Of a stretch of 64,000 bases of DNA, positions 1-10,000 are shown in pieces. Below the pieces are notes generated by a model. It made no database searches and was not told the DNA's origin. It saw nothing but the letters and a program-made list of their open reading frames with translations. The translations under genes were made by a program, and so were the position numbers. The stretch is taken from positions 2,976,001 through 3,040,000 of the forward strand of contig NZ_OZ245785.1 of the NCBI RefSeq assembly GCF_965227785.1. Direction: 5' to 3'. Each line of letters begins with the position of its first letter. Within the stretch, counting starts at the first letter, position 1. The stretch is from Gracilimonas sp965227785. Lineage in GTDB: Bacteria; Bacteroidota; Rhodothermia; Balneolales; Balneolaceae.

Positions 1-2649
1 ATGAAGTTCGAAGATATTGGATCCATCGAACTTTCAGCTAATGGAAACTGGGTAGCTTATGAAGTATGGCCCGACCGTGGTGATGGCCGGGTGGAGGTGA
101 AGAGGACGAATGGGCGGAATACCTATTCTATTACTTTAGGAGCCTCGCCTAAAATCACCCCAGATGGAGAGTGGGTAGCTGCTTTCAGGAAGGTGCCACT
201 GGCGGATGAACTGAAAGCCGAGAAAGACGGACCGAAACAAGGGTTGTCTTTGCTATCAACAAATGATGGCACAGTCACAGAGTTTGACAGCGTTCAGTCT
301 TTTACTTTTTCCGAAGATGGAAAATGGCTGGCTATTCGGCGTCATCAATCCAAAGAAGTAGAGGAATTGAAATCGGAGAATAAGAAATTAGGCACAGAAG
401 TTACGCTTTGGAATACCGAATCCGGCTCTTCTTTCTCATTACTATTTGTTCGGGAAATGGAGTTCGACAGTCTTTCCAATTACCTGGCCTACTCGATTGT
501 GGATACCTCTGATGCTGAAAACGGAATCTATATTTTTGATCTGAATAACCAGGAATCACATTCCGTTGAGGTAATTGAGAAAGGAATATATGGTAACCTG
601 ACTTGGGACTATGATCTGGAGAAACTGGCATTCACCAAGACCACATACGACACTTCTTATGTGGAAAGTAATGCATCCATTCACATCTGGAATGCACAAA
701 ATGAGGAATTACATACTTTGCTTAACGCCGATGACGGAAACGAAGGATTTGTGCTTCGATCCAATAATGAACTCACCTTTACCAACGATGGGCAGCGGCT
801 GTTTTTTGGATTCATGGATGCAGAAATGGCTGCTTTGGATATGAAAAATGAAGAGGATGAAGACGATGTAGTAGATATCTATGACATGGATGATATTGTA
901 GAAGATCGGGGACTGGATATCTGGCATGGTGATGACCCGCGAATAAAAACGCATGAGAAGAAAAGCTGGAATTCAACCAAGAACCATCTTTACATGGCGG
1001 TTTATCATTTGGATACTGATGAGTGGGTACAGCTTGCTGATCATGAAATGCCTGAAATTGATGTTGCTCATAACCCAAATGTGGTGTTGGGCAGTTCGCA
1101 GATTCCCTACATGAAAGAAATGACCTGGGAAGGGTTCTTTAACGACTGGTATCACATAGATCTTGAAACCGGAGAACGGACATTGATCGGGAAGAAGTTG
1201 TCGGAAGGGGTTAGCCTTTCGCCCGGAGGTAAGTTTGCGGCATTTTATGTGAACAAGCACTGGAATTTACTTGATATAGAAAGCGGCCTGACCCGAAATA
1301 TTACAGCAAGTCTGGATGTGCCATTCTATAACGAAGATCATGATTACCCATCCCGCGTACCCGATTATGGCATCGCTGGTTGGGTTGAAGGTGACCGGGC
1401 TGTGATCATTTACGATAAATACGACATCTGGAGATTCCCCACAAATTTCAGTGAGCCGACGGCTATTACTGATGGGGCCGGACGGGAAGCTAAACGAATT
1501 TTCCGCATTGAAAGAATGAACAAAGATTGGGGAGAACCTTATGCCAATAATGAAGAGTTACTGCTGACTTCCTATCACGATCTGAGAAAGAATTTCGGAT
1601 TCTATTCGGCTAAAGTAAATCGATCCGGTGTAACCCGACTGATGGAAGAGGACAAGAAATTCACCTTTGTGGAAAAAGCGGCAGATTCGAATACGATATT
1701 GTACAAACGGGAAGCTTACGATGAGTTTCCAAATATTTGGGTGGCCAATAACCGTCAATTTAAACGAACAAGTAAGCTAACCCATCTTCATGAAGATCTT
1801 CATAAAAAATGGAATTGGGGTAAAGCTGAACTCATCGACTGGCTAAGCCTGGATGGGAAATTTATTCAGGGTGTGGTCATCAAACCGGATAATTACGATC
1901 CGGATAAGCGGTACTCGATCATGACATATTACTATAGGTTTTTTACTGATCGCCTTCATGATTTTAACGAGCCAAAGACCAATCATCGCCCGGTTTTTGC
2001 TCAATACGTGAGCGATGGATATGTGGTTTTTCTCCCGGATATTCGATTCGAAATTGGCCGCCCCGGTTTTGCTGCCACCAAGAGCCTGGTTCCGGGAATT
2101 CAGAAGCTTATCGAAATGGGGATCGCTGATGAAGATAAGCTGGGACTTCACGGACATTCCTGGAGCGGGTATCAAACGGCCTTTATGGTTACCCAGACCG
2201 ATATTTTTGATGCTGCGGTTTCAGGCGCTCCGGTCAGTAATATGACCAGTGCATATAGTGGCATTCGATGGGGATCAGGGCTGGCACGCCAGTTTCAGTA
2301 TGAGCGGACTCAAAGCCGAATCGGACAAAGCCTGATAGAGGCCCCTGAAAAATACATCGAGAACTCCCCGGTGTTTTTTGCTGATAAAATAACTACCCCT
2401 ATGCTCATCATGCATGGAGATGCGGACGGAGCGGTGCCGTGGTACCAAAGTATTGAGATGTATCTGGCTATGCGTCGCTACAATAAGGATGTAGTATTCC
2501 TGCAATATCACGATGAACCGCATCATCCGCAGAAATTTTCCAATAAGCTGGATTATGCTATCCGGATGAAGGAGTATTTCGACTACTACCTGAAAGGGGA
2601 AGGAGAACCGGAGTGGATTACTAAAGGTGAAGCGTATATAGGAGATTAG
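1..2649 (+). CDS. S9 family serine peptidase (prolyl oligopeptidase type), 5' end outside window
   Basis: Predicted exported peptidase in which an N-terminal beta-propeller limits access of substrates to an alpha/beta-hydrolase domain. Residues 1 to about 600 show propeller-type repeats (for example LSANGNWVAYEVW and LSPGGKFAAFYV); residues about 630-882 are the hydrolase. The visible triad is Ser720 in GHSWSGY, Asp809 in HGDADGAVP and His841 or His842 in DEPHHPQ. The frame is open at base 1 and the ATG there begins inside the propeller with no signal peptide, so the real start is upstream and numbering is relative to the window. It converges on the HD-domain gene with a palindrome between them. 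Family is clear; substrate unknown. Confidence 0.9.
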   Translation: MKFEDIGSIELSANGNWVAYEVWPDRGDGRVEVKRTNGRNTYSITLGASPKITPDGEWVAAFRKVPLADELKAEKDGPKQGLSLLSTNDGTVTEFDSVQSFTFSEDGKWLAIRRHQSKEVEELKSENKKLGTEVTLWNTESGSSFSLLFVREMEFDSLSNYLAYSIVDTSDAENGIYIFDLNNQESHSVEVIEKGIYGNLTWDYDLEKLAFTKTTYDTSYVESNASIHIWNAQNEELHTLLNADDGNEGFVLRSNNELTFTNDGQRLFFGFMDAEMAALDMKNEEDEDDVVDIYDMDDIVEDRGLDIWHGDDPRIKTHEKKSWNSTKNHLYMAVYHLDTDEWVQLADHEMPEIDVAHNPNVVLGSSQIPYMKEMTWEGFFNDWYHIDLETGERTLIGKKLSEGVSLSPGGKFAAFYVNKHWNLLDIESGLTRNITASLDVPFYNEDHDYPSRVPDYGIAGWVEGDRAVIIYDKYDIWRFPTNFSEPTAITDGAGREAKRIFRIERMNKDWGEPYANNEELLLTSYHDLRKNFGFYSAKVNRSGVTRLMEEDKKFTFVEKAADSNTILYKREAYDEFPNIWVANNRQFKRTSKLTHLHEDLHKKWNWGKAELIDWLSLDGKFIQGVVIKPDNYDPDKRYSIMTYYYRFFTDRLHDFNEPKTNHRPVFAQYVSDGYVVFLPDIRFEIGRPGFAATKSLVPGIQKLIEMGIADEDKLGLHGHSWSGYQTAFMVTQTDIFDAAVSGAPVSNMTSAYSGIRWGSGLARQFQYERTQSRIGQSLIEAPEKYIENSPVFFADKITTPMLIMHGDADGAVPWYQSIEMYLAMRRYNKDVVFLQYHDEPHHPQKFSNKLDYAIRMKEYFDYYLKGEGEPEWITKGEAYIGD

Positions 2650-2650
2650 A

Positions 2651-2705
2651 AATTTGAAATTATGAATGTTGGATTACATTGATTCAACATTCATAATTCA
2701 AAATT
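2651..2705. repeat. AT-rich palindrome between convergent genes
   Basis: A perfect 14-bp inverted repeat, AATTATGAATGTTG (2658-2671) with its complement at 2685-2698, and an imperfect outer extension. It lies just after the S9 peptidase stop and its right arm runs into the last codons (NFEL-stop) of the convergent HD gene. Related palindromes occur at 18317-18366 and 30407-30475. It may work as a bidirectional terminator. Confidence 0.6.
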
Positions 2706-3347
2706 GCCATCCCATTCAGACAAAAATTGGTCAACAAATTCTTTCATAAACTGATGGCGCTTTTCGGCTTCTTTTCTACCAGCCATGGTATTCATGCGAT
2801 CTTTGAGTAGAAACAGTTTCTCATAGAAATGATTGAGGGTTGGTCCGCTGCTTTTTTTGTAAGCTTCAAAACTGCTGTGGCTTTCAGGATCGATTTCCGG
2901 GTTATATAACTCACGTCCTTTATATCCACCATAGGCAAAGGCCCGGGCAATTCCGATGGCACCCAGTGCATCCAGTCGGTCTGCATCCTGCACTACTTTT
3001 CCTTCTATGGATTCCATTGTTGTTTTGACCTCAGCTCCTTTGAATGAGACATCCCGGATGATGGTGCAAACTTTCCGGATGACTGCTTCATCAACCTCAA
3101 TTCTTTCGAGCCAGTTTCGTGCGGTGGAAGGGCCAATTTCCTCATCCCCGTCATGGAATTTATGATCGGCAATATCATGCAGCAAAGCAGCCAGTTCCAC
3201 AATAAAGAGGTCAGCTCCTTCAACTTCACCTAACCGAAGAGCCGTATTTCTAACCCGGTGTATGTGCCACCAATCATGTCCGGTACCTTCGCCTTGCAGC
3301 TTATTCTTAACGTACTGTTCTGTCTTTTCAATAATCTCTGGACTCAT
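2691..3347 (-). CDS. HD-domain phosphohydrolase (YedJ-like)
   Basis: Cytoplasmic metal-dependent phosphohydrolase of the HD superfamily; the substrate cannot be read from sequence. The metal-binding pattern is visible: GHDWWHIHRVR near the N-terminus, the HD dyad in LAALLHDIADHKF, and DADRLDALGAIG further on. ATG 3347 (218 residues, MSPEIIEK) is preferred to the upstream TTG at 3371, because the latter would overlap the preceding gene; with the ATG the gene starts 2 bases after that gene's stop. It is the third gene of a reverse-strand operon after the TlpA-like and GH3-like lipoproteins. Its final codons lie in the 2651-2705 palindrome. Confidence 0.85.
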   Translation of the reverse strand: MSPEIIEKTEQYVKNKLQGEGTGHDWWHIHRVRNTALRLGEVEGADLFIVELAALLHDIADHKFHDGDEEIGPSTARNWLERIEVDEAVIRKVCTIIRDVSFKGAEVKTTMESIEGKVVQDADRLDALGAIGIARAFAYGGYKGRELYNPEIDPESHSSFEAYKKSSGPTLNHFYEKLFLLKDRMNTMAGRKEAEKRHQFMKEFVDQFLSEWDGNFEL

Positions 3348-3349
3348 AA

Positions 3350-4468
3350 TCAAAAATTCATGCAGGAGCAAAGCCCTTCGATTACGTTAATTTTGAGAGA
3401 GTCAATACGGGCAAGAGAAGCTTCTACACGTTCTCTCTCTACCTTTCCCTCCCTGAGAAGCTGCTGGATTATCCCGATAGCTTTTTCAGCGATTTGTTCA
3501 TCATAGGTATGATTATTTCCCAAAACCAGGATATCTACACCGGCATTGATGGCCTGTTGAATGGCGGTCTCCAAACTGTATTTACCGGTGATGATGGGTT
3601 TTTGCAGGTCATCCGAAAGTATAACGCCTTCAAAGCCAAGAGAATCACGAAGCAGTCCAGTGATTGTTTTCTCAGACAGGGTTCCGGGCCAAACAGAATC
3701 AATATGGGCATTAAAGCTGTGCGCGGTCATAATTCCCCAAATTTCCCGATCTGATGAAAGCAGGGCACGATAGGGTTGCAGAAAATCATCCGTCCAAACA
3801 TCCGTAACATCATTGGTTGAATCTGTGGGGTGATAATCACTGCTGTAGCCCGGAAAATATTTGGGTACGCTGAAAAGTAATTCCTTATCATACTCATCAA
3901 GAATATAATCGGCTTGTTGAGTTACGACTTCAGGGTTTGATGAGATTATTTCAGAATTTGGGGCATTTGCAGTTGGAGTTTGCAGGTCTAATCGAGGGTT
4001 AAAATTGGTGTTTAGGTTTAGAACCCTGAACTCTTGGGCATACTTTCTGGAATATGAAACCGCGGACGATGAGTCCTGAAGAAAGCCTTTTTCTAAAGTT
4101 TGAAGGTCATCATATAAGTTAGTAAGCGGTGATTGAAAACCACCATCATGGTGAACAGCAATAATCGGGGAAATAGGAGCATTTGCAATCAAATCACTGG
4201 ATAGTTTCAGCAATTGATCTTGCGATTCTATGTTTCTACCGAAGCTTTCAAGTTCATAATCGTAATCATAAAGAATAACCCCGCCAAGATTGAACTCTTT
4301 CAGGTCTTTTACCAAAGGATGGTCTTGGTCTATTTCCGTTCCCCGAAACCCTACAACCAGCATCTGCCCCAGCCTTTCTGAGTCAATAACCTCATCTTTT
4401 TGTGGAGCTTTTTGTTGGCAGCCTGTTAATGCGCTCAGAATTATCAGAATGGATAAGAGTCGGACCAT
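3350..4468 (-). CDS. GH3 N-terminal-domain lipoprotein, NagZ-like, catalytic histidine replaced
   Basis: Resembles beta-N-acetylhexosaminidases of glycoside hydrolase family 3. The N-terminus is a lipoprotein signal ending in LTGC. Barrel motifs follow: LGQMLVVGFRGTEI, the KYFPGY stretch that corresponds to KHFPGHG, MTAHSFNAHID, and SDDL with the nucleophile Asp286. In NagZ a loop Asp-Ser-His supplies the acid/base; here the matching residues read D216-S-T218, so the histidine is missing, and the usual DxEGG ligand segment reads HHDGG. It may be a weak enzyme, act by another mechanism, or bind without hydrolysis. The gene is 372 residues, starts 4 bases after the TlpA-like gene and belongs to the same operon. 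Confidence 0.75.
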   Translation of the reverse strand: MVRLLSILIILSALTGCQQKAPQKDEVIDSERLGQMLVVGFRGTEIDQDHPLVKDLKEFNLGGVILYDYDYELESFGRNIESQDQLLKLSSDLIANAPISPIIAVHHDGGFQSPLTNLYDDLQTLEKGFLQDSSSAVSYSRKYAQEFRVLNLNTNFNPRLDLQTPTANAPNSEIISSNPEVVTQQADYILDEYDKELLFSVPKYFPGYSSDYHPTDSTNDVTDVWTDDFLQPYRALLSSDREIWGIMTAHSFNAHIDSVWPGTLSEKTITGLLRDSLGFEGVILSDDLQKPIITGKYSLETAIQQAINAGVDILVLGNNHTYDEQIAEKAIGIIQQLLREGKVERERVEASLARIDSLKINVIEGLCSCMNF

Positions 4469-4472
4469 CAGT

Positions 4473-5924
4473 TCAGTTGTTTTTATATTCGGATAGTAAG
4501 CTGTCTAATACGGTAGTGAAATTGAAGGATGGGCGGATATCATTATACCGTGCGATTTTCCCTTCCGGATTAACTAAAATATAGAACGGAATTCCACCAC
4601 CTTTGTAGGCTTTGAAGGTTTTTTCATTGAACCCATTCCCACCATAAAGCTGAACCCAGGGAAGTTCCAGTCGGTTAATATCCTGCACCCAAACCAGGCT
4701 ATCTGCTTCGTTTGAAATACCAATTATTTCCAGGTCATCGCGTGAGTAGTTTGCATAAATGTCTTTCATATATGAAAACTCCTCCAGGCAAGGCTGGCAC
4801 CAACCCGCCCAAAAGTCGAGCAATACAAATTTACCCCGGTAATCTTTCATGGTGTGAATATTGTCCTCGATGTCTGGCAGTGAAAAAGGAACAGCAGGCT
4901 GACCTGGAGATACCGATTTAATTTCATTATAGAAATAAGTGAGGAATTCGGTGTATTCGGGATAGTCAGAAAACTCTTCCAGGTAAACCTCATAACTTGG
5001 TGTGGCAGTTTCCAAGTCCTGCTCTCCGATTCGTTCAGCAACCAGGTACATGCGCGCATGGGCCAGGGCATCTCTGCTTTCCATGTGATCTAACACCTGA
5101 ATGCGTTTTTCATTCAGTTCCTCGTAGGCTACCCGTTTGATGTCATATTCGGATAAATCCTGTCCGTAAGCAGATTTTACACTGTCGTAGATACCGAAGG
5201 TGCGAGCATAATAGTGGGCAAAGTCACGAATGCCGGCTCGTTGTGCTTTAAGTGATTCTATAGTGAAGAAACTGAGAGAATCTGCCAAAGAAAAAACTTG
5301 GTTTCGGGCAGAATCAGCATCAAAGCTTTCATTAAACCGCTGATTGTATTCAATGGCTCGAACTTTGAAAACCAAATACTCGCCGATGGCTTTCAGGTAA
5401 TAATCGCGAAGGGGTGTACCGGCAAGGTGTTCTTCGGCAATTTTGAATTTTCTTTCGCTCAGCTCAAGCAGGTTGTTTTCTTCTCCCACTTTAATCTTCT
5501 CTTCCTCAATGGGTATCTGAGTCTCGATTTCTTCAATCTCAGTCAGGTAACGGTTATATCGTTCATCCCAAGCTTCAGGATAACCTTCTACACGTACGTT
5601 TTTGGGGAATGCCGCACGTTGTATGGTGATATTTAAATCAGATCCTTGGGAAAAGACAAGGGGATATGACTCATCGTTTATCTGCAAATTGCGAATAGTT
5701 CGGGAAAATACAGGGGAGCTAAATGAAAAAGAACCTTGACCGGATACTTCCAGAGTATCGCTTATCACGGGGGAGTATTTATAATGAACAGGTTGATGCT
5801 GAATAATGAGGTTGGCATCTCCAAGATAATCTATGTCACCTTTTATAGATACCTGATTATTGTCACAGGAAACGAAAAAAACAGCAAAAGCCATTAAATA
5901 CTTAGCAAGATCGGTAGAGGGCAT
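4473..5924 (-). CDS. TlpA-like thiol-disulfide oxidoreductase lipoprotein
   Basis: Envelope thioredoxin-fold protein, probably lipid-anchored. The N-terminal hydrophobic stretch ends in FVSC, a plausible lipobox. Residues about 20-120 look like the beta-rich domain that precedes many Bacteroidota TlpA proteins, a helical charged linker follows, and residues about 340-483 are the redoxin domain with WAGWCQPC (Cys376 and Cys379) and the cis-proline segment GGGIPFYILV. Such proteins reduce or exchange disulfides in periplasmic proteins; the partner is unknown. A later start at MAFAVFFVSC (residue 11) is possible. First gene of a three-gene reverse operon. Confidence 0.85.
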   Translation of the reverse strand: MPSTDLAKYLMAFAVFFVSCDNNQVSIKGDIDYLGDANLIIQHQPVHYKYSPVISDTLEVSGQGSFSFSSPVFSRTIRNLQINDESYPLVFSQGSDLNITIQRAAFPKNVRVEGYPEAWDERYNRYLTEIEEIETQIPIEEEKIKVGEENNLLELSERKFKIAEEHLAGTPLRDYYLKAIGEYLVFKVRAIEYNQRFNESFDADSARNQVFSLADSLSFFTIESLKAQRAGIRDFAHYYARTFGIYDSVKSAYGQDLSEYDIKRVAYEELNEKRIQVLDHMESRDALAHARMYLVAERIGEQDLETATPSYEVYLEEFSDYPEYTEFLTYFYNEIKSVSPGQPAVPFSLPDIEDNIHTMKDYRGKFVLLDFWAGWCQPCLEEFSYMKDIYANYSRDDLEIIGISNEADSLVWVQDINRLELPWVQLYGGNGFNEKTFKAYKGGGIPFYILVNPEGKIARYNDIRPSFNFTTVLDSLLSEYKNN

Positions 5925-5977
5925 GAAAGTCCAATAATTAAAATCGTTTAATATTCTTACTGATTAAGGAAAATACT

Positions 5978-6005
5978 GTAACATTATTGCGTGAAATACT
6001 CTTCT
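5978..6005 (+). promoter_or_regulatory. Distal bipartite ECF-type promoter-like motif of the TPR anti-sigma-like gene
   Basis: GTAACATT (5978-5985), 11 bases, then TACTCTTCT (5997-6005), on the strand of the 6233 gene. It is the loosest of four similar elements; the others have a 12-base gap. The 308-base gap 5925-6232 holds this element, the better copy 83 bases downstream and no ORF I would call. Confidence 0.5.
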
Positions 6006-6060
6006 AAATAAAAGAAGTAAAGTGTGAAATATCTTTTTTTAAAAATATTGAAAAAAATGT

Positions 6061-6089
6061 GTAACAAAGAACGATCAATTTACTCTTGT
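6061..6089 (+). promoter_or_regulatory. Proximal bipartite ECF-type promoter-like motif of the TPR anti-sigma-like gene
   Basis: GTAACAAA (6061-6068), exactly 12 bases, TACTCTTGT (6081-6089). Both boxes and the spacing match the element at 11192-11220 upstream of the lipoprotein array. If the boxes are -35 and -10, transcription would begin near 6096, leaving a leader of about 135 bases before the ATG at 6233. Confidence 0.65.
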
Positions 6090-6232
6090 CAGAGATAATT
6101 TGATATGGGTAGTGCAAATGACGGCAATTACATGCTATATAAGGTATAAGGCGGTAAATCTACGAGTTATTTGTTGTTGGACGTTTCATTATCACATCAC
6201 AGTTAGTAATCACAACTATTATAATAACGAAA

Positions 6233-6976
6233 ATGATAGAAAGTAAGATTAATAAAGATTTAGAGAGGAAGATTGATCTGTATGTAAATGGCAGGCTTGA
6301 TGCTGAGCAGATTGACGAATTGTGGTCTGAGCTTATTCAGGATGAATATTACATGGACTACATGAAAAGCGTTGCTAATGTAAAGGCCGTTATTGACCGC
6401 AAGCAAACAGCCAAACCATCTTCCAAAGTATACTCTTTCAAAAAAGTTGCCCAATATGCAGCGGCTGCTGCTGTAATTTTGATCGCATCAGTAGTTGGGG
6501 TGTTGAATATGAATCCTTCCGGTGACTATTCAGTTAGCCCTATAGCCGAAATTGGGTTGGATGTTGTTCGGGATAATGAAGGATTTTCTCCCACTGTTAC
6601 CAGCGACGTAATCAGAAGAGCTATACGTTTGGCTACAGATGGGGAAGTTCAAGAGGCCATTTCTTTGCTCCAAACCGAACTTGAAGAAGCTACAGAACCA
6701 CAACTTAAAGCTGAAATTGCACTGAGTTTAGGTTCAATTCAATATAATACAGGCAACTATTCTTCCTCTATCGAAAATTTCAAAATTGTTACTGCACAAG
6801 AAAACATAGAAATACTTACTCTTGAAAAAGGGTATTGGTTTTTAGGTAACACGTATTTCCAATTGGATAGACTTGAAGAGGCTGGAGATGCCTTCCAAAA
6901 AGCGTATGAACTTAATGGTGCTTATAGCCGTGTTGCAAAAACATATGTTGATGCGTTGGAAAACGTGAGTAGATAA
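6233..6976 (+). CDS. Putative membrane anti-sigma factor with exported TPR domain
   Basis: Probable regulator of the ECF-type sigma factor at 11.5 kb. Residues 10-56 (ERKIDLYVNGRLDAEQIDEL onward) follow the pattern of anti-sigma N-termini, a short helix with Y-x-x-G-x-L-x-x-E-x followed by a second helix, without a zinc motif. Residues 72-92 form one membrane segment, and residues about 125-245 hold TPR-like helical pairs (LSLGSIQYNTGNYSSSIENF and FLGNTYFQLDRLEEAGDAF). The N-terminus is therefore cytoplasmic and the TPRs face the envelope, where the TPR-CHAT protein is predicted to be. Two sigma-type motifs lie upstream and a terminator follows. The anti-sigma role is inferred from pattern and context. 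Confidence 0.7.
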   Translation: MIESKINKDLERKIDLYVNGRLDAEQIDELWSELIQDEYYMDYMKSVANVKAVIDRKQTAKPSSKVYSFKKVAQYAAAAAVILIASVVGVLNMNPSGDYSVSPIAEIGLDVVRDNEGFSPTVTSDVIRRAIRLATDGEVQEAISLLQTELEEATEPQLKAEIALSLGSIQYNTGNYSSSIENFKIVTAQENIEILTLEKGYWFLGNTYFQLDRLEEAGDAFQKAYELNGAYSRVAKTYVDALENVSR

Positions 6977-7024
6977 TTAAAAACTTGTGATTGATCCGTA
7001 TAATTAGAAAAAGCTACTAAATTA

Positions 7025-7059
7025 AAAGGCGCTTGCATGTAAGGTAAGCGCCTTTTTTT
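7025..7059 (+). terminator. Rho-independent terminator after the TPR anti-sigma-like gene
   Basis: Perfect 10-bp stem, AAAGGCGCTT (7025-7034) with AAGCGCCTTT (7046-7055), 11-base loop, then a T run to 7059. It ends the forward transcript just before the convergent TPR-CHAT gene finishes at 7098. Confidence 0.85.
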
Positions 7060-7097
7060 GTGTCTCAAGACCAAGTTGGTTGGCAGTATAGCTTAGC

Positions 7098-10000
7098 TTA
7101 TTTAGCGTTCTCTTTTTTGTAGGTGACAAACCCGGTTATCAGCATTGTAAGGGCTAACAGAGAAAACATCAGGCCGGCATGTGTTGATTTGTCAGTAACC
7201 GGAGAAGGGTTCCCGATCATCATATACGCTCCCCAGAAATGAGGATTGGCATTGGCTCTTTTTAACTGGTTGAGTTTTGCCTGCCTGATAGCTTCACTTT
7301 TAGTTTCACCTTCATTCAGTAAATCATAAAAATCGGTAGCAAACTCCGAAGCTACTTTATCATTAACCGACCACAGGTTTAAAGCCAGGCTTTTAGCGCC
7401 TGCATATCTGAGCGCTCGACTAATTCCCATAATTCCACTTCCCTGGATATAACTCCCAGACCCGGAACTGCATGAATTCAGCATAATGAATTCACTGTTC
7501 AGCGGGGTATCAAACAATTCATAGGCATAAAGAGCCTGGTCAGACTGTAAGGTATCGGAGTCGGAGGAGTTCCTTAGATAAATAGTAGAGAACAAAGGAT
7601 CTTGTTCGGAGACTTCACTATGTGTGGCAACATGTACAAGCCGAGAAGTGCCTACTTTTTGCTTGAAAATATTCTTAGTGGCGGCATCACCCATAAATAC
7701 TTTTTTGTTATTGAAGGATGAAAGAACATTTGTGATGTTGTTCGTTTCTATCGTGGCATAGGGAAGAGAAGGTAAGTTTGCACCGTCAAAATTCTGAAAG
7801 TTTGAAATGGCAAAGCCTGAAAAATCAGTATCTGTATAGGCAGAGAAAGACCGCTGGTTGCTGTCAAATTCTTTTAGCGATGTAAAATAACGGAAGTGAT
7901 AATCTTCAATTAAATACCGGGTACTGCCGAAACTAATCGGTGAATCAGGTTTTTGAGTGGGCAGAACCTCAAGAGGAATTCGGTACAGGTAATTATCCGG
8001 CACAACCGAAATTTGTTTAATTTGATTTGGAATGTTCCTCAGGTCAAGAATTTCGTGAAGTTGGTAAAGCTCGAGCAGGTTTGTTCTTCCGGATGCAAGG
8101 TTATCTCCAATTTGTGAAAATAAAGCCTGACGTTGTTTATCAAAGGTATAATACTTTATCCTGACTTGGGAGGATGTCAGGTAACTGACATACAGTTTTG
8201 TGCCAACTTCGGTGAAATGAAGCAACAACTCATCTTCATCTAAGGAACGCTGTATAGACCAAATCGGAGGGAGAGGTTCTTCTTTGTCCAGATTCACATC
8301 GGCCAAAATTTGTTCCCGGATCGCAGAAATTCGGTCAATCTCAGCGTTTATTTGAAAACGTTCCTCTTCATTTGCATTAAGATATTTTTTTCGGAGTGAT
8401 TGAATCCGTTGATTTAATCTTTTTTCTTCAGCTAATTCTTCTTCGCTAAGCTTTGATGCTTTAACCAAAGGACTGTTGTAGAGGGTAGCATCATTGATAG
8501 TTTTAAGCCGATCTAAAATAGTAAGTGCTTCCGGGCTTCTGTTATTATCAATAAGGAGTTCAACAATTAGCTCAAAAGCATCCAGGTATTCATCAGCTAC
8601 CGACCAATACCCTTCCTGTGCATCGGTATTATTCTTGGCACGGTCAATCACCTGATCAATAATGGGTAAAAGGTTATCTATAGCTGCGCGGTCATTTCCG
8701 GTTACTCTGAGATAGTTTGACTTAACAGTTTGATATTTCACTGAAAGTTCAAAATCCATGTTATCAAGCGAGTAGAGTTGGATATCTTCCAGGTTTTTTG
8801 CTGCATCTTTGATCCTATTCTGCTTTAAATCAATAACAGTGAGATTTACTACAGCATCTAAATAATCGGGAGTATCAGAGCGGGAAAGGGTTAATTCCTT
8901 AGCACTTTGAAATAGTTCTCTTGCTTTTGAGAGAGAGTCAATATTATTCAGAATTATTCCCTTTTCAATAAGCAGGTCGGTGTATGTGTCGTAATTATCC
9001 TCTGCCGAGAGTACCTTAGAGGCGGCATCAAAATTAGCCAGTGCTTTCTCTGCGTCTTTGTAATTGTTCCAGTAAAAGGAGCCTAAAAATGAATTTATAA
9101 GCGCTAATTCAGTAGGGTCCTGGTGTTCGGTCGCTACTTCACGTGCTTTATTAATATAATTAAGGGCTGTATTTACATCGTTGATGGAGCTGTAATAGAT
9201 GAATAAGTTCCGGTAGATACCAAGTAAGCTGGAATAACTACTAATATCTTGTTCTAAAGCTCTTAACTGAAAATCAATGTATTTATCTGATTGCCCTAAT
9301 TTCAGATAATTAATCCCAAGGTTCGTGAATAGAGAGTATTGGTTTTCAAAACTTAAAGTTTGATTGTATAAGACTTCATATATCTTTTTTGATTCCTGAT
9401 ATTTTCCTAAAGAAAATAATGAAGCACCTTGAGTAAGTTTGATGGAATAAAGGCTAGATTCAATGCCTAAAAAAATGGTCAGGGGTTCAAGGTACTCTCG
9501 GGATACTTCTAATGACTTGTCGTAATTACCGGTTGCATATAATGTATAGTCAATTGCACCAAGTAATCTTTGCTTAGTTTTTGAGTTTGGTATGTATTCG
9601 TTCTCAACAAATTCTGCATAATTCTTAATTACTACACTAAAATTATCTAGAGCATATGCAGAACGAATAATGTTTGATAACAAGAGAGCATAAGAGCCGC
9701 TTCTTTTATTTTGATAGTCAGATTTCAATTCTAACCAACTTACTAGGGCTTGTTCTAAATATTCAGTTGAATAATACTCCCTAACATTCGGGCTCATAAG
9801 GAGGTGATAATGGAATAACAAAGGAGAATTAAACTCAATATCACCTGGTTTTAATGATATATCACCATTTTGAACATCGCTGAATAATTTCTGCTGAGTT
9901 GGAGACCAAGGATTTTCAAAATCATACTTTTTTATATCAGAAATAGTAGAGCAAGAAAAATTTTGGTAATTACTTAAATATTCCGGAGAGGTTGATGAGT

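Noticed and set aside
6098..6232. Riboswitch or small peptide in the long leader of the TPR anti-sigma-like gene
   Set aside because: No recognisable aptamer, strong hairpin or convincing small frame could be supported by eye.
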